DNA of 64,000 nucleotides from Iodobacter violaceini (GTDB taxonomy: Bacteria; Pseudomonadota; Gammaproteobacteria; Burkholderiales; Chitinibacteraceae), in the NCBI RefSeq assembly GCF_011601265.1, contig NZ_JAAOLX010000008.1, forward strand, positions 207,714 through 271,713, written 5' to 3'. The notes beneath the pieces were generated by a model. It saw only the letters and a program-made list of their open reading frames with translations, had not been told where the DNA came from and did no database searches. A program made the translations under genes and the position numbers. This document shows positions 17,936-26,152 of this stretch, one piece after another (position 1 is the stretch's first letter; each line of letters begins with the position of its first letter).

Positions 17936-18759
17936 GCCCCCCGATGAATCCAACGCACACGGTGACTGAAGCAGAACTCCACGCCAGTATTGACGGACAG
18001 CTTTCCTCAGAGAGACAGCTTGAAGTTGAAGCATATCTGGCAGCGCATCCCGAAGAAGCACGGCGCATGCAAAGCTATCAGGCGCAAAAACAAGCTTTGC
18101 GTGATTTATATCATCCCGTGCTCAATGAAAAAATATCCCCACGCCTGCAATATGCAGCCAAGCCGCCAAAGCAGTGGCATTTGCAAAGGATTGCCGCTGG
18201 CATCGTCATTGCAATCAGCAGCGCCGGGTCCGCATGGGTAGCAAGGGGCATGGCCGATGAAAACCTGTTGCAAACCGCCTTTATACAGCCCTCTGCCGGG
18301 GATGATGCCCCCCATAAGCTGGCTGGCTTTGCCAGGCGGGCTGCCGTGGCCCATGTGGTTTACAGCCCGGACACCAGCCGCCCCGTTGAAGTTGGCGCGG
18401 ATGAGGAACAACAACTGGAGCACTGGTTATCGCGGCGCTTAGGCTCCCCAATCAAGCCGCCCAGCCTGCAATCTGTTGGCTACACACTGATCGGGGGCAG
18501 GCTATTGCCGGGCGAGCGCGGGCCGGTCGCCCAGCTGATGTACCACGATGCATCAGGCCAAAGGCTTACGCTGTATGTCACCCGGGAAATTCCTTCTCAA
18601 ACCAAAGCCAGCTCCGCCTTTCAATTTGGTCAGGACGGACCGGTAAATGTGTTTTACTGGGTGGATAAAAGCATGGGTTATGCGATTTCAAGCGGCAGCG
18701 CTCAGCCGGATTTACTCCGTGTGGCAAAAGTTATTCATCAGCAAAAAATAATGATGTAA
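17932..18759 (+). CDS. Membrane anti-sigma factor
   Basis: A 275-residue protein with a cytoplasmic N-terminal anti-sigma domain (TVTEAELHASIDGQLSSERQ, then AAHPEEARRMQSYQAQKQAL), one transmembrane helix at about residues 88-107 (RIAAGIVIAISSAGSAWVAR), and a periplasmic domain of about 165 residues. It should hold the preceding sigma factor inactive until an envelope signal arrives. No HxxxCxxC zinc motif of the ZAS type is visible in the N-terminal domain. An alternative ATG lies 4 codons downstream. Confidence 0.87.
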   Translation: MSPPMNPTHTVTEAELHASIDGQLSSERQLEVEAYLAAHPEEARRMQSYQAQKQALRDLYHPVLNEKISPRLQYAAKPPKQWHLQRIAAGIVIAISSAGSAWVARGMADENLLQTAFIQPSAGDDAPHKLAGFARRAAVAHVVYSPDTSRPVEVGADEEQQLEHWLSRRLGSPIKPPSLQSVGYTLIGGRLLPGERGPVAQLMYHDASGQRLTLYVTREIPSQTKASSAFQFGQDGPVNVFYWVDKSMGYAISSGSAQPDLLRVAKVIHQQKIMM

Positions 18760-19003
18760 GCCCGCCTGACAAGCAAACTCCAGACGCCTGCCTTTGGCGG
18801 CATGCTCCCAAGCAGCCCCAAAATAACACTCCGCCATTTAAACCACCTTGCTGCAGGCAAATTTTTGGCTGGACAATCGTCCCGCTAACGCTTAATTTAT
18901 CGCCCATTGAATACCGTAAAATATCAACCCTGATCTCTGAGCCGCTTTAGCAAATGCTCTGTAAGCAATCACTCCCCTCACTGCCTTTAATCGAGTTTCT
19001 GCC

Positions 19004-19912
19004 ATGCTCTGGTTTCGTAATATTCAGCTCTACCGCCTTAGCCCCGAACATGCACTTTCGGCCGAATCAATTGCCGAATGCTTAATTAAAAAGCCATTTT
19101 TCCCCTGTGGCAGCCATGATTTGATGAGCCAGGGCTGGATTCCGCCTGCACCGCATGTGCCGGATGAATTTATTTTTGCCCGCCAGGATATGGTTTTAGT
19201 CTGCTTAAAAACAGAAGAAAAAATCCTGCCTGCCGTGGTGGTTAAGCAAGAAGCAGAAGAGCGCATCCGCCATATAGAGGAAGAAGAAGCGCGTAAAGTG
19301 GGCCGCAAAGAAGCCAAAGATATTCGTGAGCGCGTGGCAGAAGAACTTCGCCCGCGCGCCTTTACCCGCGTCAGCACCCACCGCGCCCTGATTGATTTAA
19401 AGCTCAATTTAATTTTGGTGGATAGCGCCGCAGCCGCCAAAGCTGAAAACCTGCTGGTCAGCTTAAGAGATGCGCTGGGCAGCCTGCCAACGCGATTGAT
19501 TCAAACTCAAATCACACCACAAACCGCCATGACCAGCTGGCTGGAAAACGAAGTGCCGGTGCCTTTTGAGCTGGATGCCGATTGTGAATTGAAATTCCCC
19601 GGCGACGATGGCGCAATTGCCCGCTTTGTTCGCCAGGATTTACATAGTGATGAAGTTAAGCAGCACCTTGCCACCGGCAAGCTGGTCAGCAAAATGGGCA
19701 TGGCGTGGAATGAGCGCATTGCATTCCAGCTGACTGAAAAGCTGGAAATCAAGCGCATGAGCATGCTGGATGTATTAGAAGACGAGCTGAAAGACGCCGA
19801 TGTGGATACGCAAGACGCGATGTTTGAATCCAGCTTTGCGCTGGCCACCGGCGAATTACGCCAGTTTATTCCTGAGCTGATCACTGCGCTGGGTGAAGAG
19901 ATGCCCAGCTAA
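19004..19912 (+). CDS. rdgC: Recombination-associated protein RdgC
   Basis: RdgC is a ring-shaped double-strand DNA-binding protein that restrains RecA. The 302-residue product matches the usual length and the family start MLWFRNIQLYRLSPEHAL, with LIKKPFFPCGSHDLMSQGW, REAKD-like basic segments and VSKMGMAWNERIAFQLTEKL later on. In Neisseria relatives it is linked to pilin antigenic variation. It is a single gene with a strong terminator directly downstream. Confidence 0.93.
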   Translation: MLWFRNIQLYRLSPEHALSAESIAECLIKKPFFPCGSHDLMSQGWIPPAPHVPDEFIFARQDMVLVCLKTEEKILPAVVVKQEAEERIRHIEEEEARKVGRKEAKDIRERVAEELRPRAFTRVSTHRALIDLKLNLILVDSAAAAKAENLLVSLRDALGSLPTRLIQTQITPQTAMTSWLENEVPVPFELDADCELKFPGDDGAIARFVRQDLHSDEVKQHLATGKLVSKMGMAWNERIAFQLTEKLEIKRMSMLDVLEDELKDADVDTQDAMFESSFALATGELRQFIPELITALGEEMPS

Positions 19913-19930
19913 GCACTCCGCCCACACTAA

Positions 19931-19963
19931 AACGCCGCTCATTTGAAGAGCGGCGTTTTTTTT
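19931..19963 (+). terminator. Rho-independent terminator of rdgC
   Basis: A perfect 9-base stem AACGCCGCT / AGCGGCGTT around a short loop is followed by eight T residues. It lies 18 bases after the rdgC stop codon. Confidence 0.92.
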
Positions 19964-20342
19964 GCCCCCGGAATCAGCCAAAGCCAGAAACGGCTCCGTA
20001 GTGCCAAAAAGACCACAGCGCACACAGAAAATCCATCGCGCCGGTGTGGTTCTCCATAAAAACGCCATGCTCACTGCAAAAGCATGGATTCAAAACCTTG
20101 CAAACGCTGCTTAAAGCCCAAGCACTTTGATCGTCAAGCAAGCCCTTGATTCCCAATCAAAAAGCCCCGGCTACTGAGGCATATTGCCCCTCATTTACAC
20201 ATTTCCCTGCTATTTTCTGCCATGTTTACTCCTTACTCCACGCCTTATATTCCAAATAAGTATATATAATTAATTTTATATTCTTTTTGGTAATTTTAAA
20301 CACTCGTTATAGTGTTTCACACCTTACCAAGAAAGCAATGCC

Positions 20343-20408
20343 ATGCAAGCAAATCTCTTCCCTCTGATCGCCCTGCCCAACAGCCACTGCTGCTGCCGCT
20401 CTCTTTAA
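20343..20408 (+). CDS. Cys-rich leader peptide ORF upstream of TonB receptor
   Basis: A short ORF too small for routine calling. It encodes 21 residues, MQANLFPLIALPNSHCCCRS plus a final Leu, with three consecutive Cys codons (TGC TGC TGC) near the end. It stops 95 bases before the TonB-receptor start, and a perfect hairpin lies between them. Runs of one amino-acid codon in a short upstream ORF are typical of translational attenuation leaders, here possibly sensing cysteine or sulfur (or a thiol-binding metal). No strong ribosome-binding site is visible, which lowers certainty. Confidence 0.6.
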   Translation: MQANLFPLIALPNSHCCCRSL

Positions 20409-20430
20409 ACCTTATCCCTGCATAAAAAAT

Positions 20431-20452
20431 GCGCCTTGCTCAGACAAGGCGC
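20431..20452 (+). promoter_or_regulatory. Hairpin between leader ORF and TonB receptor
   Basis: A perfect 8-base stem GCGCCTTG / CAAGGCGC with a 6-base loop lies 22 bases after the leader stop codon. An outer pairing TCCCTGC / GCAGGGA overlaps the base of this stem, so two structures may compete. A T-rich stretch (CCTTTTTT) follows about 15 bases later. It may be an attenuator or may control access to the receptor gene. Confidence 0.55.
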
Positions 20453-20503
20453 AGGGACAAACTTTGCCTTTTTTCAGCTCCACAGAGATGTACCGAGGAT
20501 AGT

Positions 20504-23083
20504 ATGTTTAAACCATTAGCCATCGCGCTGGCCATTAGCGCTGCTTTTCCTGCTGTTGCAGCAGAAACCACGCCCAATAAAGTAGAACGCGTGACCGTAA
20601 CCGGCTCTAATATTCGCGTCAGCCAGAAAGCCGGCGCAACCGCCGTGCAGGTGATCAGCGCCAAAGAAATTGCCGCCAGCGGCAAAACCAGCGTCTCTGA
20701 AGTGATCCGCTCTATCTCTGCCAATAGCGGCAACAGCTATAACGAGCAATTTACCGGCAGCTTCTCCGCAGGCACCTCCGGCGTTTCCTTACGCGGGCTT
20801 GGCCAGAAGAACACCTTGGTGCTGATTAATGGCAAGCGCATCAGCAGCTATGCCACGGCACAAAACTTACAAGAAACCTTTGTTGATCTGAACAGCCTGC
20901 CAATGGCGGCCGTGCAAAGAATTGAAGTGTTAAAAGACGGCGCATCGTCTGTTTACGGCTCGGATGCCGTGGCGGGCGTAGTGAATATTATTTTATATTC
21001 AGAATTTAAAGGCACCGAGCTAAGCGCCGAGCTGGGCTCATCCACCGAAGGCACCGGGCAGACCGAAAAGAACTTTTCGATCAAAACCGGCTTTGGTGAT
21101 TTTAATGAAGACAATTTCAATGTCGTATTTTCTTTAGACGGGCAAAAGCGCGATCAGCTCGACCAAAGCGATGTGAGCTGGATGAAAGATGGCGACTTCA
21201 GAAACCAATCGGGTGGCAGCCTGAACCGGGTGATCACTAATTACTACGATGGCGACCCAACCAAGCTATTGGGCGGCCCGCAAGGCCCGATCAGGCTTAC
21301 AGACTACAGCAGCATTACGAACGGTAAAACCGGCCAGGTTTTGGCCTATAACGATGCTCCCTACAGCACGCTGATTCCAGGGATTGAGCGCTATCACGCC
21401 TTTGCCCGCGCCAATTTGCGGATTAACGATGATACGCAAGCCTATGCAGAATATTTATATGGTTTCTCCCGCGCTAATCTGACTTTTGCCGCTCCACTCA
21501 CAGTTAGCAGCACCTTGCGCGCATGGAATAATCAGAAGCAAGCTTTAGACACCATTAATAATAAATTGCCAGTCGGCCACCCCAATAACCCTGGCACCAC
21601 GCCGCTGGATTTCACCGCCACGCTGTTTGATTTGGGTAAACGCCTGAAAACCGATGAAGTGACCCTGCATCGTGTTTTATCCGGCATCAAAGGCACGGCC
21701 TTTGGCTGGGATTGGGATGCATCGCTTGGCTATTCACAAAGCTCGCTGGAAGAAACCGTACAGAATTTTGTAAACCGCTATGAATACGAAAAAGTATTAA
21801 AAGACGGCAGCTACAACTTTGCCGATCAATCAAAAAACAGCGAAGAAGTGCGTAACCGCCTGCGCCTCTCTACCCTGCGCCCGGCCAAATCCAGCCTGAT
21901 TACTGCTGATATCAGCGCATCCTCGCCCGAATTGTTCGAGCTGCCTGCTGGCAGTGTGGGCTTTGCCACCGGCGCGCAGTTCCGTCAGGAGAAAATGGAT
22001 TCACGCACGTCCGATGCCGTACTTTCAGGCACCGAGCTGCGCCCGGCGATTAATATTATCGATGGCGAACGCAAAGTCTCCGCCGTCTTTGCCGAGCTCA
22101 ACATTCCGGTGATTAAAGACTTAAACGTCAACCTGGCAGCACGGGCCGATCATTACAGCGATTTTGGCAATGCCTTCTCGCCTAAAGCCAGCGCCCGTTA
22201 TCAGGCTGCAGACTGGCTGCTGCTGCGCGGCTCTGCTTCACGCGGCTTCCGTGCGCCCTCTTTGCCAGAAATCACCAAAAGCTCGGCAGTCAGCTATGGC
22301 GCTGTGGTTGATCCGCGCGACCCGATTGCACCGACCAAATCACGCGGCGTAACCAATATTATCGCCGCCAATAAAGATCTGCAGCCGGAGCGCTCGGATA
22401 ACTTTAATCTGGGCTTTGTGCTCTCGCCAACAAACGACAGCAGCATTGGCCTTGATTACTACAACATTAAGCAAAGTGGTCTGATTGGCACGCAAAGTGG
22501 CGTGGATATTATCGCCAACGAAAGCCGTGATTCAGGCAAAATTGTGCGCGATGATAAGGGGCGCATCAGCACGCTTTATCGCCAGTACAGCAATATGGGC
22601 GATCGCGAAACATCGGGCATTGATCTGGATTTACGTCAGCGCTTTAACAGCAAAGACTACGGCAGCTTAAAACTGGGCAGCCAGATCAGCCATGTTTTAA
22701 GATTTGCTGAGCCGCTTTCCACTGGCGAGCCACTCACCGATGGCGCAGGCAGCAACCAATTTGGCTCGATTCCAAAATGGCGCGCCGTCAGCGATGCCAC
22801 ATGGGAAATTGGCGCATGGTCCACCACCCTGACATGGAACTATATTGGCGGCTACGATCAGGCTTTTGCCAGCGACACCGATACCGCCAAATATGTTGAC
22901 TCATTCAACACCTTTGATCTGACGGCCAGCTGGAAACTCGCCAAAGACACCACGCTGACCGCCAAAGTCATCAACCTGAGTAATACCCGCCCACCGTGGG
23001 ATTCTTCAACTGATTTCTTTGACCACACCCAAGCAGACCCGCGCGGCCGCTTTGCCTCGGCCAAGCTGACTTACAAATTTTAA
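20504..23083 (+). CDS. TonB-dependent outer-membrane receptor
   Basis: An 859-residue TonB-dependent transporter. The start at 20504 has GAGGA upstream and gives a signal peptide (MFKPLAIALAISAAFPAVAA); the frame is open further upstream but that part is non-coding. The plug domain covers about residues 30-160 (RVTVTGSNIRVSQKAGATAV, SGVSLRGLGQKNTLVLINGK, VQRIEVLKDGASSVYGSDAV). The rest is the 22-stranded barrel, ending in Phe (ASAKLTYKF). The type with GSNIR-like plug starts is used for varied substrates, and no siderophore genes are adjacent. The upstream Cys-rich leader hints at a sulfur- or metal-related substrate. Confidence 0.92.
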   Translation: MFKPLAIALAISAAFPAVAAETTPNKVERVTVTGSNIRVSQKAGATAVQVISAKEIAASGKTSVSEVIRSISANSGNSYNEQFTGSFSAGTSGVSLRGLGQKNTLVLINGKRISSYATAQNLQETFVDLNSLPMAAVQRIEVLKDGASSVYGSDAVAGVVNIILYSEFKGTELSAELGSSTEGTGQTEKNFSIKTGFGDFNEDNFNVVFSLDGQKRDQLDQSDVSWMKDGDFRNQSGGSLNRVITNYYDGDPTKLLGGPQGPIRLTDYSSITNGKTGQVLAYNDAPYSTLIPGIERYHAFARANLRINDDTQAYAEYLYGFSRANLTFAAPLTVSSTLRAWNNQKQALDTINNKLPVGHPNNPGTTPLDFTATLFDLGKRLKTDEVTLHRVLSGIKGTAFGWDWDASLGYSQSSLEETVQNFVNRYEYEKVLKDGSYNFADQSKNSEEVRNRLRLSTLRPAKSSLITADISASSPELFELPAGSVGFATGAQFRQEKMDSRTSDAVLSGTELRPAINIIDGERKVSAVFAELNIPVIKDLNVNLAARADHYSDFGNAFSPKASARYQAADWLLLRGSASRGFRAPSLPEITKSSAVSYGAVVDPRDPIAPTKSRGVTNIIAANKDLQPERSDNFNLGFVLSPTNDSSIGLDYYNIKQSGLIGTQSGVDIIANESRDSGKIVRDDKGRISTLYRQYSNMGDRETSGIDLDLRQRFNSKDYGSLKLGSQISHVLRFAEPLSTGEPLTDGAGSNQFGSIPKWRAVSDATWEIGAWSTTLTWNYIGGYDQAFASDTDTAKYVDSFNTFDLTASWKLAKDTTLTAKVINLSNTRPPWDSSTDFFDHTQADPRGRFASAKLTYKF

Positions 23084-23112
23084 AGAGCCCCCTTCTCTGA
23101 CTTAGCGCTCTA

Positions 23113-23143
23113 TATATGCCCCGCATGATTCGCGGGGCATATA
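23113..23143. terminator. Long perfect hairpin after TonB receptor
   Basis: A perfect 12-base stem TATATGCCCCGC / GCGGGGCATATA with a 7-base loop lies 29 bases after the receptor stop codon. No T run follows, but a second hairpin with one lies 45 bases further on. Confidence 0.7.
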
Positions 23144-23186
23144 CCGCTTTGAACCGTTTGAGATTTTGCTCAAACCTTTCATCAAC

Positions 23187-23214
23187 AAAATGCGGCCCCG
23201 GAGGCCGCATTTTT
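23187..23214. terminator. Rho-independent terminator after TonB receptor
   Basis: An 11-base stem AAAATGCGGCC / GGCCGCATTTT with a 5-base loop; the T-rich 3' side continues as TTTTT. The flanking A and T tracts make it usable in both directions. Confidence 0.85.
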
Positions 23215-23513
23215 ATTGCGGTAAGTAATCAGCCTGCAGAAAAGTTAATTGAACATGACAGTGAATGCACCTTTATTCATACTAAACCAAGCCAACTCCT
23301 TACATCCCACCACAAAAAATCAACCACCAACCTGACTCAACAGTAGTGGCAAGGTGGAAACATCCGCTCAATCGGGTGTAGTATATCGGCATAAATCACT
23401 TCGGGCCGCGCCCAGCAAGTGATTTAAAGGGAGTGCAGCGTTTTTATGCACAAAGGACGGTGGTTTTCTGCCGTTTTAGGGTGTCTACTTCTTGTTAGCG
23501 CCAAAAGGAACAC
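23215..23513. other. Region in front of the cassette array
   Basis: No gene recognised. It contains a perfect 10-base inverted repeat (23392-23401 TAAATCACTT with 23417-23426 AAGTGATTTA, 15-base loop). Just before the first cassette is a GTTAGCG string (23495-23501) that could be the insertion point of an attI-like or degenerate attC site. No integrase gene lies here or upstream. Confidence 0.45.
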
Positions 23514-23870
23514 ATGAAAGCCCCATGCACTCTCATTGCAATTCTCGCAACATATTTCCTTATCAAGGTTGCAGACGCTTTTCTTACTGGACAGATTTAC
23601 TCACTCGCTCCGCTGGCGATTTGGGGAATCGCAGGTTGGAAAGCGTATAAGGGCAGTCAATCATCAACTTGGGTGCTCGGCGGTCTTTTCATTATCGGTG
23701 CCGCGTTTACAAGCTATGGAGCTCTGGTCTCTTCAAGGCTTCCCACTGTAGATAAAGGTTTCAACTACGGGTATGCGCTGTTCTTGGCCGGCTCGGCAGC
23801 ATATTTGTTCCTCAGCCCCAAGTTAAAAGCATTCCAAGAGTCACATATGGCAAGCCCGTATGGGCGCTAA
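23514..23870 (+). CDS. Cassette gene: small membrane protein
   Basis: A 118-residue protein of unknown family with about four hydrophobic helices (LIAILATYFLIKVADAFL, LAPLAIWGIAGWKAY, WVLGGLFIIGAAFTSYGA, YGYALFLAGSAAYLFLS) and a short polar tail. It is an inner-membrane protein by prediction. The start is preceded by AAAGGAAC, a good ribosome-binding site. It is the first cassette of the array; its stop codon lies inside the R'' side of attC 1, which is normal for cassette genes. Confidence 0.7.
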   Translation: MKAPCTLIAILATYFLIKVADAFLTGQIYSLAPLAIWGIAGWKAYKGSQSSTWVLGGLFIIGAAFTSYGALVSSRLPTVDKGFNYGYALFLAGSAAYLFLSPKLKAFQESHMASPYGR

Positions 23871-23928
23871 CATGGGCTCAAGCTCAACGACTGAAAAAAC
23901 CGGCCGTCCGCATAGCCCAGCGTTAGGC
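23865..23928 (+). repeat. attC site 1
   Basis: R'' CGCTAAC (23865) and R' GTTAGGC (23922), with inner complementary GGGCT / AGCCC flanks; 64 bases, directly after cassette gene 1. Confidence 0.75.
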
Positions 23929-23931
23929 ACA

Positions 23932-24255
23932 ATGACTCCCGAACAAAGAATAGCTCGATTAAAGCGTTTGGTTTCTGCCGCAAGGGCGCTACTTTCTTTT
24001 GAGGTGGGTATGGCTCATGGCGCTCATCGAGTGGTAAATGCGCTCTATCATTTAGGACCAGAATTTAAAGATTCACACAAAGTATTCCGGCAGTTTATTG
24101 AGGCAATTCCTCTTGACATCCCATTTGGCCCTCCGCGCTTGTACATGGAGCACAAATATCTTTTGAAAACCGATAAAGTTTTAGCAAAAATCGAGTCGAA
24201 ATATCGGGAGCTGATACTTGTAGAATGTATGGAGGTAATTGCGAAATATGGCTAA
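23932..24255 (+). CDS. Cassette gene: conserved hypothetical protein
   Basis: A 107-residue soluble protein, started at the ATG at 23932 just after the attC R' site (an earlier in-frame ATG would read through the recombination site). Sequence features are an N-terminal helix TPEQRIARLKRLVSAARALL, then ALYHLGPEFKDSHKVFRQFI and a C-terminal helix ESKYRELILVECMEVIAKYG. It resembles hypothetical proteins that I associate with integron cassettes, but I cannot give it a function. No ribosome-binding site is obvious, so expression may rely on readthrough. Confidence 0.65.
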   Translation: MTPEQRIARLKRLVSAARALLSFEVGMAHGAHRVVNALYHLGPEFKDSHKVFRQFIEAIPLDIPFGPPRLYMEHKYLLKTDKVLAKIESKYRELILVECMEVIAKYG

Positions 24256-24324
24256 CAATTCAATCAACTTCGCACCTTCTGCGCCGGACACGCTAAAGCG
24301 CGTCGGTTATTTCAAGCGTTAGGC
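24250..24324 (+). repeat. attC site 2
   Basis: R'' GGCTAAC (24250) and R' GTTAGGC (24318); 75 bases with internal CGCTAAAGCG dyad. Confidence 0.85.
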
Positions 24325-24328
24325 ATTT

Positions 24329-24670
24329 ATGTCCGCTGTAATCACGAATGAAAGCTACGCTTTGTCCGTTCACAAACGCGTAGGCACTGTAGCGTTTGGC
24401 ATGCTCAGTGGCGAGGTTGGATTTATTGAAGGTGCGATTGAGTTGGCATCTTTGCGCCATGAAGCCGCAGTCGAAGAAAACGACCCTGACTTTATGGCTT
24501 TTGTTGTAATTGCATCCGAAACGGATAGTCTTCCCATTGGTACATCAAGAGAATTATGGTCTAAAGAAGCTTTAGCTAAGCATCAACCCGAAATTGATGC
24601 AGCTACTGTGTGGGCAAAAAAAGTGGGGTTAGCAGCCTGTCAATCTCTTGCGGAGCGTTTCCATGCCTAA
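24329..24670 (+). CDS. Cassette gene: conserved hypothetical protein
   Basis: A 113-residue acidic protein starting 4 bases after attC 2. Notable segments are VGTVAFGMLSGEVGFIEGAI, EENDPDFMAFVVIASETDSL and KVGLAACQSLAERFH. It looks like a known conserved hypothetical family of about 110-130 residues found in proteobacterial cassettes, with no known activity. No signal peptide or membrane helix is seen. The stop overlaps R'' of attC 3. Confidence 0.7.
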   Translation: MSAVITNESYALSVHKRVGTVAFGMLSGEVGFIEGAIELASLRHEAAVEENDPDFMAFVVIASETDSLPIGTSRELWSKEALAKHQPEIDAATVWAKKVGLAACQSLAERFHA

Positions 24671-24724
24671 CCTGTCATTCAAGCGGGACGCACTAAAGCG
24701 CGCCTCTAATGTCAAATGTTAGGC
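24665..24724 (+). repeat. attC site 3
   Basis: R'' GCCTAAC (24665) and R' GTTAGGC (24718), an exact inverted pair; 60 bases, with the core AAGCGGGACGCACTAAAGCG. Nearly identical to attC 6. Confidence 0.92.
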
Positions 24725-24754
24725 CGCGCAGCCAGCATTCAAGGACTTCAGTGT

Positions 24755-25477
24755 ATGCACTCAACCAGCTCTCGTGCGATGTCGGTGGGTCAACGGGTTC
24801 GCTTGGCGCGCATCGCAGGTGCGATGTACCTTGCTACCATTGCATTCGCTCTCTTCGGTGAAGCATACGTTCGCAGTTCGCTGCTGGACGGCAGTAGCGC
24901 AGCACGGTCAGCCGCAAACTTGATTGCATCAAATTCTTTGTACCGGATCGGCCTTGCGACTGATCTTCTCACCTTTGTTGGGGTCGCAGTCCTTGTATGG
25001 GCATTGTTTCTCTTGCTCCGGGAAATCGACTCTCATTTGGCGGTCCTGGCGCTCATCTTCCGAACGATTGAGCTGGGCGTCCACTTCTCTGCCATCGCTT
25101 TCGGCATGGTAGGCATGTCGCTGCTTGGTGGCGGCGAGTACACGGGAGGGTTAACTCAATCTCAACTTCACAGCATGGTGGGCATGGTGTTGCACGGTCA
25201 GATGGCAGGGCTTGGTATTGGCTTTATTCCACTAGGCCTGGGCTCCGCAGTTTTCGCCTTCTTGCTGTTCCGTTCAGGCTACGTCCCCAAGATCCTGGCT
25301 GCGTGGGGGATACTTGCATCAGTTCTTCTCGCCAGCTATTCCTTTGGCGTCGTCTTGTCGCCCAACACCAGCGACTACTTTGTCGCCGGCATGCTCCCTA
25401 TGTTCATCTACGAGGTCTCGCTCGGCTTCTGGCTGCTTTTTTATCGTGGCGCTGCCAGGTTGCAAAGCACGGCCTAA
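24755..25477 (+). CDS. Cassette gene: DUF4386-type membrane protein
   Basis: A 240-residue integral membrane protein with about seven helices. It fits the DUF4386 family: an N-terminal RLARIAGAMYLATIAFALFG, a mid segment VLALIFRTIELGVHFSAIAF and a C-terminal VPKILAAWGILASVLLASYS. Its role is unknown. I chose the ATG at 24755; the frame continues upstream into the attC. It is the largest intact cassette gene and has a higher GC content than neighbouring cassettes. Confidence 0.8.
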   Translation: MHSTSSRAMSVGQRVRLARIAGAMYLATIAFALFGEAYVRSSLLDGSSAARSAANLIASNSLYRIGLATDLLTFVGVAVLVWALFLLLREIDSHLAVLALIFRTIELGVHFSAIAFGMVGMSLLGGGEYTGGLTQSQLHSMVGMVLHGQMAGLGIGFIPLGLGSAVFAFLLFRSGYVPKILAAWGILASVLLASYSFGVVLSPNTSDYFVAGMLPMFIYEVSLGFWLLFYRGAARLQSTA

Positions 25478-25529
25478 GCCATCGCTCAACCGGCCCGCAA
25501 CGGCATACCGGTTAGCTCAAACATTATGT
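25472..25529 (+). repeat. attC site 4 (degenerate R')
   Basis: R'' GCCTAAG (25472) and a weak R' ATTATGT (25523); the interior holds ACCGGCCCGC and CGGCATACCGGTT dyad pieces, 58 bases. Confidence 0.6.
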
Positions 25530-25552
25530 GCAGTTGATTTTGGAAGGAATGG

Positions 25553-26047
25553 GTGATGCCAAGCAATAGTCTTAATGCACGTATACCAGCTTACAAAAGC
25601 GTATTTTCCAGCGGAGAGCTCCAGAAAACCTATCAAGACTTAGTTGGTATTGTTCAAAATCTAAGAACTGAATTCTTAAAAAAATACCAAGGTGAATTCT
25701 CGGTAGCGAATGTGCTGCATGGTTACATAGATTTCACATACTTTTACTTACAAAACAATTATCTCAAGACTAGAAAGCTAAAGCTTGCATTGGTTCTAAA
25801 CCATAAAAACGCAAACTTTGAATTGTGGCTGCTTGGACAAACAAAGGATGTGCAGATCCTTTATTGGAAAAAACTAAGCGATGTGAAGTGGGTGAATAAC
25901 GAGGCAATGCCGGAGTATTCAATTTTCGAAGCTCCTCTGCTTTCGGCACCGAACTTTGATAATGCAAAAAAGTTATCGGAATCAGTGCACAGTCAATTTA
26001 AAACTTTGGTACAGGACATTTTCGAAACGCTGAAGGCTTACGAGTAA
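25553..26047 (+). CDS. Cassette gene: DUF7000-like protein
   Basis: A 164-residue soluble protein resembling the DUF7000 family: YKSVFSSGELQKTYQDLVGI, LRTEFLKKYQGEFSVANVLH, GYIDFTYFYLQNNYLKTRKL, LALVLNHKNANFELWLLGQT. Function unknown. It could start at GTG 25553 or the next codon, ATG 25556; GGAA lies upstream of both. AT-rich codon use differs from the preceding cassette gene, pointing to separate origins. Confidence 0.72.
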   Translation: MMPSNSLNARIPAYKSVFSSGELQKTYQDLVGIVQNLRTEFLKKYQGEFSVANVLHGYIDFTYFYLQNNYLKTRKLKLALVLNHKNANFELWLLGQTKDVQILYWKKLSDVKWVNNEAMPEYSIFEAPLLSAPNFDNAKKLSESVHSQFKTLVQDIFETLKAYE

Positions 26048-26050
26048 TGC

Positions 26051-26137
26051 CACATAACCCTGCAGCCGGGCGGGGCAACCGCTGCGCTTTTGGTTCCCGG
26101 TGCTTCGCTCCGGCGGCCCCTCACTTGCAACTTAGGT
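26051..26137 (+). repeat. attC site 5 (degenerate, long)
   Basis: R'' ACATAAC and R' CTTAGGT about 87 bases apart, with GC-rich internal inverted segments (CCGGGCGG / CCGGCGGCCC). It fits the position between two cassette genes, but the terminal boxes are imperfect. Confidence 0.55.
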
Positions 26138-26152
26138 ACAAGCATTTCGGCG

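Noticed and set aside
23495..23513. attI site of an integron
   Set aside because: Only a short GTTAGCG string is seen, with no integrase gene or promoter arrangement to support it.
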